Origin: Candidatus Merdiplasma excrementigallinarum
Lineage (GTDB): Bacteria; Bacillota; Clostridia; Lachnospirales; Lachnospiraceae
Assembly (NCBI GenBank): GCA_018713435.1
Contig: DVOS01000001.1
Location: 1 to 45,020, forward strand
DNA length: 45,020 nucleotides
Direction of reading: 5' to 3'
The notes under the pieces were generated by a model. The model did not search any database. It was not told the origin of the DNA and worked only from the letters and a program-made list of their open reading frames with translations. The position numbers were made by a program, and so were the translations under genes. Shown here piece after piece: positions 1 through 7,829 of the stretch. Position 1 is the stretch's first letter. Each line of letters begins with the position of its first letter.

Positions 1-1
1 T

Positions 2-331
2 ATTCTGCAGAACATCGAGGACTGCCGCCGCTATTTTTACCGGGGAACCGCCTCCCTGGAACAGATCCATGAGGAGATGTGCTTTTTCCTGGATACGGAC
101 AGCCCTCTGGTGAAAACAGGAGGCAGCTCCATTGCCGCCAAACTGATCTGGAACAACCGGCTGAAGCTGTTTTGCGAGACTCAGAGCCGGGAACTGCGCA
201 TCCTGTATCTGGCGGGCAATATCCGGATGGAGACCCTGCACCAGTTTGACAGCTACAAAAGAGCCTGGGAGATCTGGCAGAGCCGGACAGAGAGACAGGA
301 GGAGGTGGCGCCGGATGAGAATGCTGATTGA
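2..331 (+). CDS. Unrecognised protein, 5'-truncated by the window edge
   Basis: An open frame runs in from the left edge (frame 2) and ends at TGA 329-331, so only the C-terminal 109 residues are visible. They are soluble-looking, mixed alpha/beta, with no signal peptide or membrane segment. The end is charged and acidic (a run with EEVAPDENAD). I recognise no family. The stop lies 17 bases inside the next gene, which implies translational coupling and membership of the same operon as the GTPase and vWA genes downstream. Its role is unknown; context suggests a component of that cassette. Confidence 0.7.
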   Translation: MLQNIEDCRRYFYRGTASLEQIHEEMCFFLDTDSPLVKTGGSSIAAKLIWNNRLKLFCETQSRELRILYLAGNIRMETLHQFDSYKRAWEIWQSRTERQEEVAPDENAD

Positions 332-968
332 AGAAGCGTCCGGGGAGAGACAGAAAGAAATCCACGGAATTTCCGGGGAGTATTCGCCGGACGGAGCAGA
401 GCTGCTGCTTCGCTGGGACTGGCCGGAAAATGAACGGTATGACCTGTGCTTCGCTTTTGACGTGACCCAGGAGGAAGAGCGAAGGGGCATGGATTTAAAG
501 GAGCTGCTGCGCAGCCGCAGGCCGGTGGATATTATCTCCCTTCATACCTGGCATCCCCATCGGATCCGTCTGTCGGCGGAGGCGGTGGGCGCCTGGCTGT
601 ATCCTGCCAGATTTGAGGGTGATGCCTATTATATTCTGGACCAGCAAAAAGGAAACCGTTCAGAGTATTACAGGAGAAAGGCTTCCATACGCTGGAGGGT
701 TTTCTATGAGAGCATGGACAGGCTGCTTCGGAAAGTGCCCTGCCGCCGGGCGGTGATCCGGCTGGAGGGGATCCCTCAGGGCATGGCGGGCTGTCTGGTG
801 TACCGGTGCGTAGGCGCCGGACGGGACGGGATCCGGTTCGGCATTGACCTGGAGTTTGCGGCCAGGGAACAGACGCTGGAGATTCTGGTGGGAAAAGGGG
901 AGAAGGTAGTGGTGGAACTGTCGGACCCCGGCCAGAAGGAATATCTGAATCTGACAGCGGCCGGATAA
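315..968 (+). CDS. Unrecognised 217-aa protein of the GTPase/vWA cassette
   Basis: The frame stays open upstream to an ATG at 246. I chose ATG 315 because a GGAGGTGG ribosome binding site sits about 8 bases before it, and the earlier ATG would add a low-complexity Arg-rich stretch that overlaps the previous gene in another frame. The 217 residues show no signal peptide or transmembrane segment. Alternating hydrophobic/charged strands such as ELLLRWDW and YDLCFAFDV suggest a largely beta fold. I recognise no family. It overlaps the preceding gene by 17 bases and is followed 25 bases later by the GTPase, so it is probably co-expressed and may be a partner of the GTPase module. Confidence 0.75.
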   Translation: MRMLIEEASGERQKEIHGISGEYSPDGAELLLRWDWPENERYDLCFAFDVTQEEERRGMDLKELLRSRRPVDIISLHTWHPHRIRLSAEAVGAWLYPARFEGDAYYILDQQKGNRSEYYRRKASIRWRVFYESMDRLLRKVPCRRAVIRLEGIPQGMAGCLVYRCVGAGRDGIRFGIDLEFAAREQTLEILVGKGEKVVVELSDPGQKEYLNLTAAG

Positions 969-993
969 CAGGAGAGAAAGGATTAAAAGAGCC

Positions 994-2508
994 ATGAACA
1001 GAGCAAAAGAGGCAGTGTGTCCTTACTGCTGCAAAAAATACAGTCCGTCCAATATGTGGTTCCGGCTGGAGCGCCCTCTGACAAGCGGGGAAGGGGACGG
1101 CCTGGAGCAGGATTATGTGGATGAAAAGCTGAAAGCTTACTATATGGAGTTTGAACATTATGATGAGATAGGGGCGGAGAACGCGGCCAGGATCAAGGCC
1201 GGGGGCCGGGAAGCCGTGTGTATCGACCTGGCCAACGAGGCCTCCGCGGTGACAGATCTGGATACCAGAATGCTGGATGAATACGGATTTGTGACAGAGC
1301 TGACCTACAAGGGACAGCATCTCACCAGGCGGCTGTGCCCCCACTGCCATAACGAGGCGGTGCCGGGGGCCGGCATGTACGATATGAAGATGATCGGCCT
1401 GTACGGGGACACCTTTGCAGGAAAAACCGTGTTTCTCACCGTGCTGGAAGCCCTGCTGAAGGGGGACCCCAGAATTTCCGAGTACAGCGGCAGCTTTCAC
1501 GGCGGCATGGCGTTTCGGGGCAGCGATGAGGAGAAGGAAAACCACACCCGGAATTACGAACAGCTTATCGGAAATAAAACCCTGTTTGACGCCACCATGA
1601 AAGGAATGCGGGTGCCGCCCCAGAGCTTTCTGTTTAAATATAAGACAGCGGACAATGCGGGCCGCTACAAGGAGCTGCTGGTGGTGTTCTGCGACATTCC
1701 CGGAGAGGATACGGGGGCTGTGAGGGGCCTTAGGGCCAGCGGCTTTTATCTGAAGTATGTGGACGGGATCCTGGCTCTTTTAGATTCCACCAGGCTTGTC
1801 AACGTGGCTCCCTTTATGAAGGGTGAGGCGGATGCGGAGACAAACGCGGACGCTTCCGGAGGAAACGCCATGCGGGCGGTAGACGCGATTTCCACGCTGT
1901 CCGATTATCTGGCATCCACCTCCCTGGGGCAGAAGATTCCCATTCCCACGGCGGTGGTGATGACCAAGCTGGATATGCTGAAGAACATTTCCGATGTGGC
2001 GGCGGATGAGGGATACCGGAAGTTTATCAATGTGCCGGACGCCAACAGCATCCATATATCGTTTCTGAACAAAAAAGTGATCGACAACCTGAATAAGGCG
2101 GTCAAAAACCTGGTGGGCAAGCTGGGAGGGCAGCTCTACTGCAATACGGTGGATCAGTGTTTTGCCAATTATAAATATTTTGCCGTCAGCGCCCTGGGAA
2201 AGGCAACGGAAAAGGAGACGGTGTCTCTTATGGGCGGAGGCGAGACGGTGGTAAAACGGGTGAAGGGGAACCTGGAGCCTTTCCGGGTAACGGAGCCCTT
2301 CTACTGGCTGCTGGCCCAGTGGAGCTGCATTCCCTACCGGTACCGGGAAGTGTGGATGGATAAAAAGGGAAAGAAAGAGCTGGTGGAGTTCTATTACTAC
2401 GCGTGGGAACAGAACGGGACGGCCAACCGGAGACTTCAGGAGATCCGGGCCAGCAAGAAGATCAAAGAGGGCAAGTGGCGGTGCATTGAGCGCGACAACG
2501 CGATTTAG
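994..2508 (+). CDS. Zinc-ribbon P-loop GTPase (double-GTPase-like, conflict-system type)
   Basis: The 504-residue protein has a split zinc ribbon, with CPYCC near residue 9 and CPHC near residue 115, followed by a complete GTPase core. Walker A is GDTFAGKT at residues 138-145, the G3 motif is DIPG at 234-237, and the G4 specificity motif is TKLD at 324-327, so guanine specificity is likely. There are no membrane segments. Predicted GTPases of this architecture (DO-GTPase class of comparative-genomic studies) are encoded next to GTPase-associated proteins and vWA proteins, which is the arrangement here: the GAP1-like gene starts 15 bases downstream. I infer that it is the NTP-dependent switch of the cassette. 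What it senses or acts on is not visible. The family name is from memory and less certain than the GTPase call. Confidence 0.8.
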   Translation: MNRAKEAVCPYCCKKYSPSNMWFRLERPLTSGEGDGLEQDYVDEKLKAYYMEFEHYDEIGAENAARIKAGGREAVCIDLANEASAVTDLDTRMLDEYGFVTELTYKGQHLTRRLCPHCHNEAVPGAGMYDMKMIGLYGDTFAGKTVFLTVLEALLKGDPRISEYSGSFHGGMAFRGSDEEKENHTRNYEQLIGNKTLFDATMKGMRVPPQSFLFKYKTADNAGRYKELLVVFCDIPGEDTGAVRGLRASGFYLKYVDGILALLDSTRLVNVAPFMKGEADAETNADASGGNAMRAVDAISTLSDYLASTSLGQKIPIPTAVVMTKLDMLKNISDVAADEGYRKFINVPDANSIHISFLNKKVIDNLNKAVKNLVGKLGGQLYCNTVDQCFANYKYFAVSALGKATEKETVSLMGGGETVVKRVKGNLEPFRVTEPFYWLLAQWSCIPYRYREVWMDKKGKKELVEFYYYAWEQNGTANRRLQEIRASKKIKEGKWRCIERDNAI

Positions 2509-2523
2509 GGGGAGGAACAGGGT

Positions 2524-4833
2524 ATGATAGGGTATTATTTTTACGGACGGGATCCGGTAAAGGGGTACTGCTCCTTTAACCGGCAGTATGCCGGGCAGGA
2601 TGAATCCTCCTGGCTGATCAGGATGACCGGCTACGAGATGTGTGAAAACGCGGAGGCGGGCAGGCTGCCGGAGAAGCTGTTCTACTTCCACTTTAATTCT
2701 TCCCGGGGCAGAACCGGGGTATATGGAAAAACCTCCTACAATACGCCCCAGGAGAGCCCCATGAGCGGAGAGCGGAACACAGTGTTCAGCCACCAGTACC
2801 TGTTTGAAGGGGAGGATCGGCAGAATCTGCTGAAGAGACCGGAAAAGCTGTTTGAGGCAGGACCTTTCTGTACCCGGATGGAGGATATCTACCAGCTGGG
2901 GAATACCCCCTCGGGGCAGAGAAGCTATCAGTATGCCTACGATGATTCCCGGCAGGATGTGTTCAGAGGTCCCTGCAGGGCCGAATACTGTCCGCCCGCA
3001 GAGCGGCCCGGACTGCTGGAGTATTTCGGCCTGACCGGACAGAAGCTGGCGGAATTTCTCTACGCTGCCTTTGCTCCGGGCTGGACGGCCTACATTCTGC
3101 TGCCGGAAAATCATGAGGACGCCACGTCAAAAGCCCTGGTTTTAATGAGGAGTGTGCTGGCGCTTTTCCCCAAAGCGCTGCTGGAATATACAGGCTTCCT
3201 CACCTATGCGGCGGCGGTAAATGACGGAACCCCCGCTCACTATATTCCCCAGGAGATCAAATACGTATTTCTGGCCAGAACCCAGAAGAATATTCAGACC
3301 TGCCGGAAACTGGCGGGACAGAACAAGACGGCGGTGTTCGGCCTGGAAGAACCCTCCGGCCTTGCCGTGCCGGACTGCATGAGGGAACTGATGGAGACCC
3401 TGAGCCGGTGGCTGGTGACCGATTCACTGGAAGGGGAGGGAGCCGGACTGGTGCCCCTTTTCCGGTGGGGACTGGACCGGACCATGAAGATTCTCCCCGC
3501 GCTGCGGGTTTCAGCCGCCGAGTTCGGGAGTGTGTATGAACTGTACCGGAATGTCCGGGTGGAGAACGCGGCTCCCCGGTATGCCCGCTCCGGAAGGCTG
3601 ACGGAAACAAAGCTGGATCAAATAGTCCGGGAACTGTGCGGGAAGCCCCAGCACTGGAATGAGCGGCTGTATGAAGACCTGGCCATGGTGGTGGAGGCTT
3701 ATCTGGAACATGAGCTGATCAGCGAGGATTTCTATCCCACGCTGCTGTATCTTTATGAAGCTCTGCCCCGGCTGGACGAGACCATAGAGACGTTTTTCTG
3801 CGGGATGATCGATGATCTGGGAAGCCTGCGCCATTATGAGAAGGCCATCCGGAACTGTCCGGATCTGCGCCAGGGCGTGCTGTCCCGGATTTATCAGACG
3901 GAAGGATGCTATCAGGCGGCCATTGACTTTGAGTTTGAAAAATTTTTGGCGGAGTGGCCCAAAGGGGCGAACCGGCAGCAGGATCTGGCGGCTGTGTGGG
4001 AACTGCTGGCCAGGCTGAAGAGCATGAACGCTGCCCTGGTTACCAGGGAGGCGGCAGCTTCCGGAACAGGCCGTTACCTGGAGCAGGTCCTTCTGGGCGG
4101 AAGAATGCGGCAGACGGTGAGCGGCATGAAGGGAGAACTGGAATTCTGTCTGGAGCAGATTCAGTCCCTGAGACTGCCCGGCGCCTACACGGCCTGGCTG
4201 GGAAAGATTTCGGATCAGTATATCCGGGAGCTGGGAGACATTGGCCTGCTGGACAATAAAGAAATTGAACTGCTGAACCTGTGGCCCGGGGAACTGAAGA
4301 GCGGACAGACCGGCGGCAGCCTGCACCGGGAGATGGCTTTGCGGGAGACCGGGGAGAGGATCCAGAAAAGCGGACTTTCCGCTGTGCGCAGAATTCTGAA
4401 TGAGTACAGAAAAGAGCAGGGCGGCTTTATATCGGAGGAAGACGGAGAAAAGCTGATCGAATTTTCCTTTAAACGGGCCCAGACCTGCGCCTTTGAAAAG
4501 GGAAAGCAGGCGGAGAAGGAGAGAAGCTTTGACAGCATGGTGCTGGAACTGGCGGCGGCCTTCCCGAATCAGAGGAACCTGATTTTTGACAGAGTCATGG
4601 AGGCTCCCTTAGGAGGCGTGACCGCTTTAAGCCAGCTGGGCGGGAAACTGCAGCGGGAAAAAGGCGGAGACTGGGCCGCAACCCGGGAAGACCTGCGCAG
4701 ATCCGTGCTGGAATTTTTTGAGACCCACGAAGCGGGACGGCTGGATAAAAAGGCCATGAAGCAGGAGAAGGAGTTTTTAAAACGCATCGGCATCTCCTAC
4801 GAAAACTGGCGTAAGGGAGGAATGGAAGGATGA
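2524..4833 (+). CDS. GTPase-associated protein 1 (GAP1)-like large protein
   Basis: The 769-residue protein has a good GGGGAGGAA ribosome binding site before ATG 2524. There is no signal peptide or membrane span. The N-terminal ~110 residues open with IGYYFYGRDPVKGYCSF and contain aromatic/Gly-rich beta segments. The middle (about 140-280) is a mixed region with a run of hydrophobic helices, and the C-terminal half is helical and charged. This layout, and its position directly after the GTPase and before a vWA gene, match the GAP1 proteins described for GTPase-centred conflict systems. No catalytic motif is obvious. The stop overlaps the vWA start (ATGA, 4830-4833), so the two are translationally coupled. 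The cassette assignment is inferred from context and weak sequence resemblance; a profile search against GAP1-N and GAP1-M/C domains would settle it. Confidence 0.65.
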   Translation: MIGYYFYGRDPVKGYCSFNRQYAGQDESSWLIRMTGYEMCENAEAGRLPEKLFYFHFNSSRGRTGVYGKTSYNTPQESPMSGERNTVFSHQYLFEGEDRQNLLKRPEKLFEAGPFCTRMEDIYQLGNTPSGQRSYQYAYDDSRQDVFRGPCRAEYCPPAERPGLLEYFGLTGQKLAEFLYAAFAPGWTAYILLPENHEDATSKALVLMRSVLALFPKALLEYTGFLTYAAAVNDGTPAHYIPQEIKYVFLARTQKNIQTCRKLAGQNKTAVFGLEEPSGLAVPDCMRELMETLSRWLVTDSLEGEGAGLVPLFRWGLDRTMKILPALRVSAAEFGSVYELYRNVRVENAAPRYARSGRLTETKLDQIVRELCGKPQHWNERLYEDLAMVVEAYLEHELISEDFYPTLLYLYEALPRLDETIETFFCGMIDDLGSLRHYEKAIRNCPDLRQGVLSRIYQTEGCYQAAIDFEFEKFLAEWPKGANRQQDLAAVWELLARLKSMNAALVTREAAASGTGRYLEQVLLGGRMRQTVSGMKGELEFCLEQIQSLRLPGAYTAWLGKISDQYIRELGDIGLLDNKEIELLNLWPGELKSGQTGGSLHREMALRETGERIQKSGLSAVRRILNEYRKEQGGFISEEDGEKLIEFSFKRAQTCAFEKGKQAEKERSFDSMVLELAAAFPNQRNLIFDRVMEAPLGGVTALSQLGGKLQREKGGDWAATREDLRRSVLEFFETHEAGRLDKKAMKQEKEFLKRIGISYENWRKGGMEG

Positions 4834-6107
4834 GCGAGAAAAAATTTGATGTCTCTTTGTTTTTATGCTGCCTGATGGGAGGCCTGCTGGGATTTATGGC
4901 TTCGGAAGCTCTGTACCGTCTGGTGACAGGGGGGCTGCCCCTTATTCTGCAGGCAGGAATTTATTTTGCGGTGACAGCGCTGCTGATCTGCCTGTCCGGA
5001 TGGCTGTGTGAGATGGTGACGGGAAACCTGCGGGGGGCTTCCTGGTCCGGCCGTGAGATCGGGCTGGGGCTTCTGATGGCGGTGCTTTTCACCCTGGCGC
5101 TGGGGCTGGCCGGGGGCCTGTTCCAGTTTATCTACGGGCTGGGCTACCAGAACCGAACCATCAGCAATATCCAGGATTATATCGTGCTGATTGATAATTC
5201 CGGAAGTACCTATGAGACAGACCCCAATGAGGAACGGTATTCCTCGGTGGTTGCTCTGGCGGGAAACCTGGATGAGACCCACCGGATGATGGTAAAAATT
5301 TTTGAGGATGAGGTGACGGGAACCTTTCCCATGACGGAGACTACCCCTCAGATGCAGAGCCAGCTGAGCCAGTTTTTTGAACAGTATCGCAGATACGATA
5401 CCATGGGAGGAACGGATATTGAGGCGGCGCTCACCAGCGCAGCCCAGGAGTATGTGCCGGAGGGAAGAAGCGCGGCGGTACTTCTGCTCTCGGACGGGGA
5501 GAGCGATGTGGATGTGAACTCTGTAGCCCAGACCTACAATGCCCTGGGGATCCCCATTTACTGCGTGGGATTTTCCGGAAACGGTTTCTCCGGAAGCCAG
5601 CTGTTGGATCTGATCGCCAATTCCACGGACGGCTATTACTGTGAGATCGACCAGCTCTCCAACCTGTCCCAGACGGTGAACCAGATGATCAGCCTGTCCA
5701 ACCAGAGAAATCTGCTGGAGAGACGGCGGGCGTCAGACGTGGCCCAGATTCTGCCTATGATTCTCCGGGTAGTGTTTATCACCCTGTTAGGCGTGCTGAC
5801 GGGAGTGGCGATTGCCATGACGGTGGATTCTTCCGCCCTGCTGCGGCTCCCCCTGCTGCTTCACGGCCTGTGCGGCCTGGGAGCGGGACTGATTATGGAG
5901 ATAGGAACCCGGACGCCTGTGCCGGTGTGGATCCTGCGGCTTCTCCTGTGCCTTCTGCTGTCCGTCACAGCAGTATCCTTCTGGAAAACCGCTTTTGACG
6001 GAAGCTTTACCGCCAGCGGCGGCAGTTTCTATGGAAATGGAAGCATACCGGCAGCGGATCTGAAAAAGAAGAAGCAGAAGCCGGAGGACGAAAAATCTCT
6101 GCTTTAG
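4830..6107 (+). CDS. Membrane-embedded von Willebrand factor A domain protein
   Basis: Of the 425 residues, three hydrophobic segments lie near 8-30, 35-60 and 75-103, then a vWA domain at about 115-290, then three more near 298-325, 330-350 and 360-385. The MIDAS metal site is complete: D122-x-S124-x-S126, T195 in MGGTD, and D222 in LLSDGESD. A functional divalent-cation-dependent protein-binding surface is therefore expected. The C-terminal tail is Lys/Glu-rich (KKKKQKPEDEK). Translation is coupled to the GAP1-like gene by a 4-base ATGA overlap. By analogy with GTPase/vWA cassettes I infer a membrane adaptor or scaffold for the GTPase module. Which side of the membrane the vWA domain faces cannot be read with certainty. 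Confidence 0.85.
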   Translation: MSEKKFDVSLFLCCLMGGLLGFMASEALYRLVTGGLPLILQAGIYFAVTALLICLSGWLCEMVTGNLRGASWSGREIGLGLLMAVLFTLALGLAGGLFQFIYGLGYQNRTISNIQDYIVLIDNSGSTYETDPNEERYSSVVALAGNLDETHRMMVKIFEDEVTGTFPMTETTPQMQSQLSQFFEQYRRYDTMGGTDIEAALTSAAQEYVPEGRSAAVLLLSDGESDVDVNSVAQTYNALGIPIYCVGFSGNGFSGSQLLDLIANSTDGYYCEIDQLSNLSQTVNQMISLSNQRNLLERRRASDVAQILPMILRVVFITLLGVLTGVAIAMTVDSSALLRLPLLLHGLCGLGAGLIMEIGTRTPVPVWILRLLLCLLLSVTAVSFWKTAFDGSFTASGGSFYGNGSIPAADLKKKKQKPEDEKSLL

Positions 6108-6140
6108 AGCGGCCGGGAGCGGCAAGAAGGAGGAAGCGGA

Positions 6141-6227
6141 ATGAACGAGCGAAAATGGGATACAGTCTGGTGCTGTTTTATCATCGGTCTGCTTCTGATG
6201 ATGATCGGCGCGCTGCTGATCCGGTAA
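6141..6227 (+). CDS. 28-residue single-span membrane peptide
   Basis: A short ORF (ATG 6141, TAA 6225-6227) is preceded 5-6 bases upstream by a very strong AGAAGGAGGAAG ribosome binding site. The peptide has a charged N-terminus (MNERKWD) followed by one hydrophobic helix with FIIGLLLMMIGALLI and a terminal Arg. The stop codon overlaps the ribosome binding site of the next small gene, so the two look co-translated. It sits between the membrane vWA protein and a zinc-ribbon/TM mini-protein in the same operon. Function unknown; it could be a small membrane subunit or modulator. The strong start signal and tight packing argue that it is real. Confidence 0.6.
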   Translation: MNERKWDTVWCCFIIGLLLMMIGALLIR

Positions 6228-6236
6228 GGAGGAGCT

Positions 6237-6404
6237 ATGCGGTGTAAGCGATGCGGGGCGGACCTGGCGGGTGCCGAAAGGTGCTGTCCCAAATGCGGAT
6301 GGGTATATGAAAAGAAGGGCGGCCGGGGAACGGATGGGTTCCTCTGCCTGCTGCTGCTTCTGACCGGAACGGCGGTGATGGCGGCGGTCCGGTATATACT
6401 CTGA
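6237..6404 (+). CDS. 55-aa zinc-ribbon protein with C-terminal membrane anchor
   Basis: ATG 6237 follows AAGGAGG (6226-6232) by four bases. The N-terminal half is a compact zinc ribbon with cysteine pairs C3-x2-C6 and C17-x2-C20 (plus C16). A Gly/Lys-rich linker leads to one hydrophobic helix at about 35-55 (FLCLLLLLTGTAVMAA). This is the common bacterial zinc-ribbon plus TM design with the ribbon probably cytosolic. It belongs to the same operon as the vWA and GTPase genes and the following lectin-like gene, which shares the same ribbon-plus-TM front end. Exact function unknown. Confidence 0.65.
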   Translation: MRCKRCGADLAGAERCCPKCGWVYEKKGGRGTDGFLCLLLLLTGTAVMAAVRYIL

Positions 6405-6448
6405 ACAGACTCCGAATGTGACAAAAGAGAGCAGCGGGAGGGATGGGA

Positions 6449-7555
6449 ATGAGATGTCCCACGTGTGGGTACGAAAATGAGAAGGGGGCCAATTTCTGCG
6501 AACAGTGCGGAGGCCCTTTGGGAGTAAAGAAAAAAGGGAAAAAAGGAGGAGGGGGAGCCGGCATCTGGATTGTGGTATCTCTGGCCGTTTTGCTGGCTGC
6601 GGCCGGCGTGACAGTGGCGGTGATGCTGTTTCTTGGGATCGGGCCCTTTAAGCTGAACTCCTCCGGAACAGATCAGGGTGATGATCCCCAGCCCCAGACC
6701 TGGCAGACGGAAACCCAGCTGCAGCCGGATACCGGGGAGAGCGAGACGCAGACGGGCTCGGGACTGGTGATGATCGATATTGACGGGGTGACAAACCAGC
6801 AGTGCACGGTGGAGGGAACGATAGGGGCTGAGAGCGGCGGGAATTATCCGCTGCAGCTGCAGCCTCTGAAAACCGTGTACGCCTATGATGAGGGAGGAGC
6901 AAAGGAAACTCTCACCAATGTGGCCAGCCTCTATGTGGTGCCGGGGCAGGCGGTGGCCAGCGATAAACTGTCCCTGTGCGCGGGGATTGAGGTGCAGGTG
7001 ACGGGCAGTCTGCAGATCCGGGGAGACCGGGTCTATCTGATTCCATCCTCTATTGTCCGGTCGGACGGACAGCCCATTGAGCCGGCGCCTCCTGTGGAAG
7101 AACAGATTCACCGTTATGAGCTGGTGGTATCTGACTGTACCTGGGAGGAAGCCTTTTCCCGGGCTGCTGCCGCCGGCGGTTATCTGGTCCGCATTAATAC
7201 CCAGGAGGAGTATGAGACCATATTGAGCCAGATACAGGCGGAAAACCGTACGGAGATTCAGTTTTTTATCGGCGGCAGAAGAGCCCCCGCCTCCTCAGAT
7301 CCCTACGGCTATTACTGGGCGGAGGCCTCTGGGCAGCTGCAGGGAGAGCGGCTGAATAACCCGGATTCCTGGTGCGCCGGCCTTTGGATGCGGGGAGAGC
7401 CCAGCTATATGGACGGGAACAGCCAGGAATGCTATATGAATTTGTACTTTTTCAAAGATGAAAACAGATGGGTCTGGAATGACGTGCCAAACGATACCAT
7501 CGCTGTGGTGCCTTCCTACTCCGGAAAAGTGGGCTATATAGTTGAATATGAGTAA
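6449..7555 (+). CDS. Zinc-ribbon / TM / C-type-lectin-like domain protein
   Basis: An ATG at 6443 is possible, but ATG 6449 has GGAGG at better spacing (about 7) and gives the typical MRCPTCG start, so I chose it. Domains in order: zinc ribbon (CPTC and CEQC, residues 3-21), basic linker, one transmembrane helix (about 38-67), a Gln/Thr/Glu-rich stalk, a beta-rich middle with LVMIDIDGV, and a C-terminal C-type-lectin-like fold (about 220-368) marked by WEEAFSRA, GGYLVRI, FFIGGRR, YYWAE, WCAGLWMRGEPS, WVWNDVPND and a final GYIVEYE. The predicted layout is ribbon inside, lectin-like domain outside. It is the last gene of the cassette. Its stop TAA is supplied by an inserted MITE-like element; without it the protein would end one residue later (Asn, then TAG). 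Confidence 0.75.
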   Translation: MRCPTCGYENEKGANFCEQCGGPLGVKKKGKKGGGGAGIWIVVSLAVLLAAAGVTVAVMLFLGIGPFKLNSSGTDQGDDPQPQTWQTETQLQPDTGESETQTGSGLVMIDIDGVTNQQCTVEGTIGAESGGNYPLQLQPLKTVYAYDEGGAKETLTNVASLYVVPGQAVASDKLSLCAGIEVQVTGSLQIRGDRVYLIPSSIVRSDGQPIEPAPPVEEQIHRYELVVSDCTWEEAFSRAAAAGGYLVRINTQEEYETILSQIQAENRTEIQFFIGGRRAPASSDPYGYYWAEASGQLQGERLNNPDSWCAGLWMRGEPSYMDGNSQECYMNLYFFKDENRWVWNDVPNDTIAVVPSYSGKVGYIVEYE

Positions 7556-7715
7556 CAGTTCAGCCATGGGACTGTACGTGAGAGAAAATCATGCTTGCAT
7601 GATTTTTCGAGCGGGCAGTCCCATGAGCTGAGCGCCCGTATATGAGGAAAACAGCGGCGCAGCCGCAGTAAGCACATTAGTGCGGTTTTCCGAATGGCGC
7701 GGGCTGAACTGTTAC
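7552..7715. mobile_element. 164-bp MITE-like element, 14-bp TIRs, 8-bp target duplication
   Basis: The left end GTAACAGTTCAGCC (7552-7565) and right end GGCTGAACTGTTAC (7702-7715) are perfect 14-bp inverted repeats. The element is flanked by direct repeats GAATATGA at 7544-7551 and 7716-7723, as expected of a transposase-made 8-bp target duplication. Removing element plus one repeat restores a continuous sequence in which the upstream gene ends EYEN-TAG. No ORF of note lies inside, so it is non-autonomous. The interior folds into nested hairpins: 7566-7574 with 7616-7624, 7585-7594 with 7597-7606, 7646-7652 with 7685-7691, 7654-7658 with 7662-7666, and 7672-7675 with 7680-7683. Which transposase family mobilises it is unknown. 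Confidence 0.8.
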
Positions 7716-7754
7716 GAATATGAGAATTAGAGAGAATTAGATGTCGGATTTTCA

Positions 7755-7783
7755 TTGACACTAAAATCTAAAATTGTTATAAT
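7755..7783 (+). promoter_or_regulatory. Consensus sigma-A promoter for the DUF4190-like gene
   Basis: TTGACA (7755-7760) and TATAAT (7778-7783) are separated by 17 bases, a perfect match to the consensus. Transcription would start near 7790, about 40 bases before the ATG at 7830. It lies just downstream of the MITE-like element. Confidence 0.85.
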
Positions 7784-7829
7784 GTAACCGTTAAATTTTT
7801 ATAAACTTTACTATACGGAGGAAAGAGAT

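Noticed and set aside
1780-3114. A 444-codon minus-strand open frame
   Set aside because: It is antisense to the GTPase and GAP1-like genes, crosses their boundary, and has no domain or ribosome binding site.
6449-7555. Diversity-generating retroelement target (lectin-like domain)
   Set aside because: The fold is of the right class, but no reverse transcriptase, template repeat or accessory gene is in the window.
7552-7715. A simple intrinsic terminator
   Set aside because: The perfect terminal repeats with an 8-bp flanking duplication, multiple internal stems and no T-tract fit a MITE-like insertion better.
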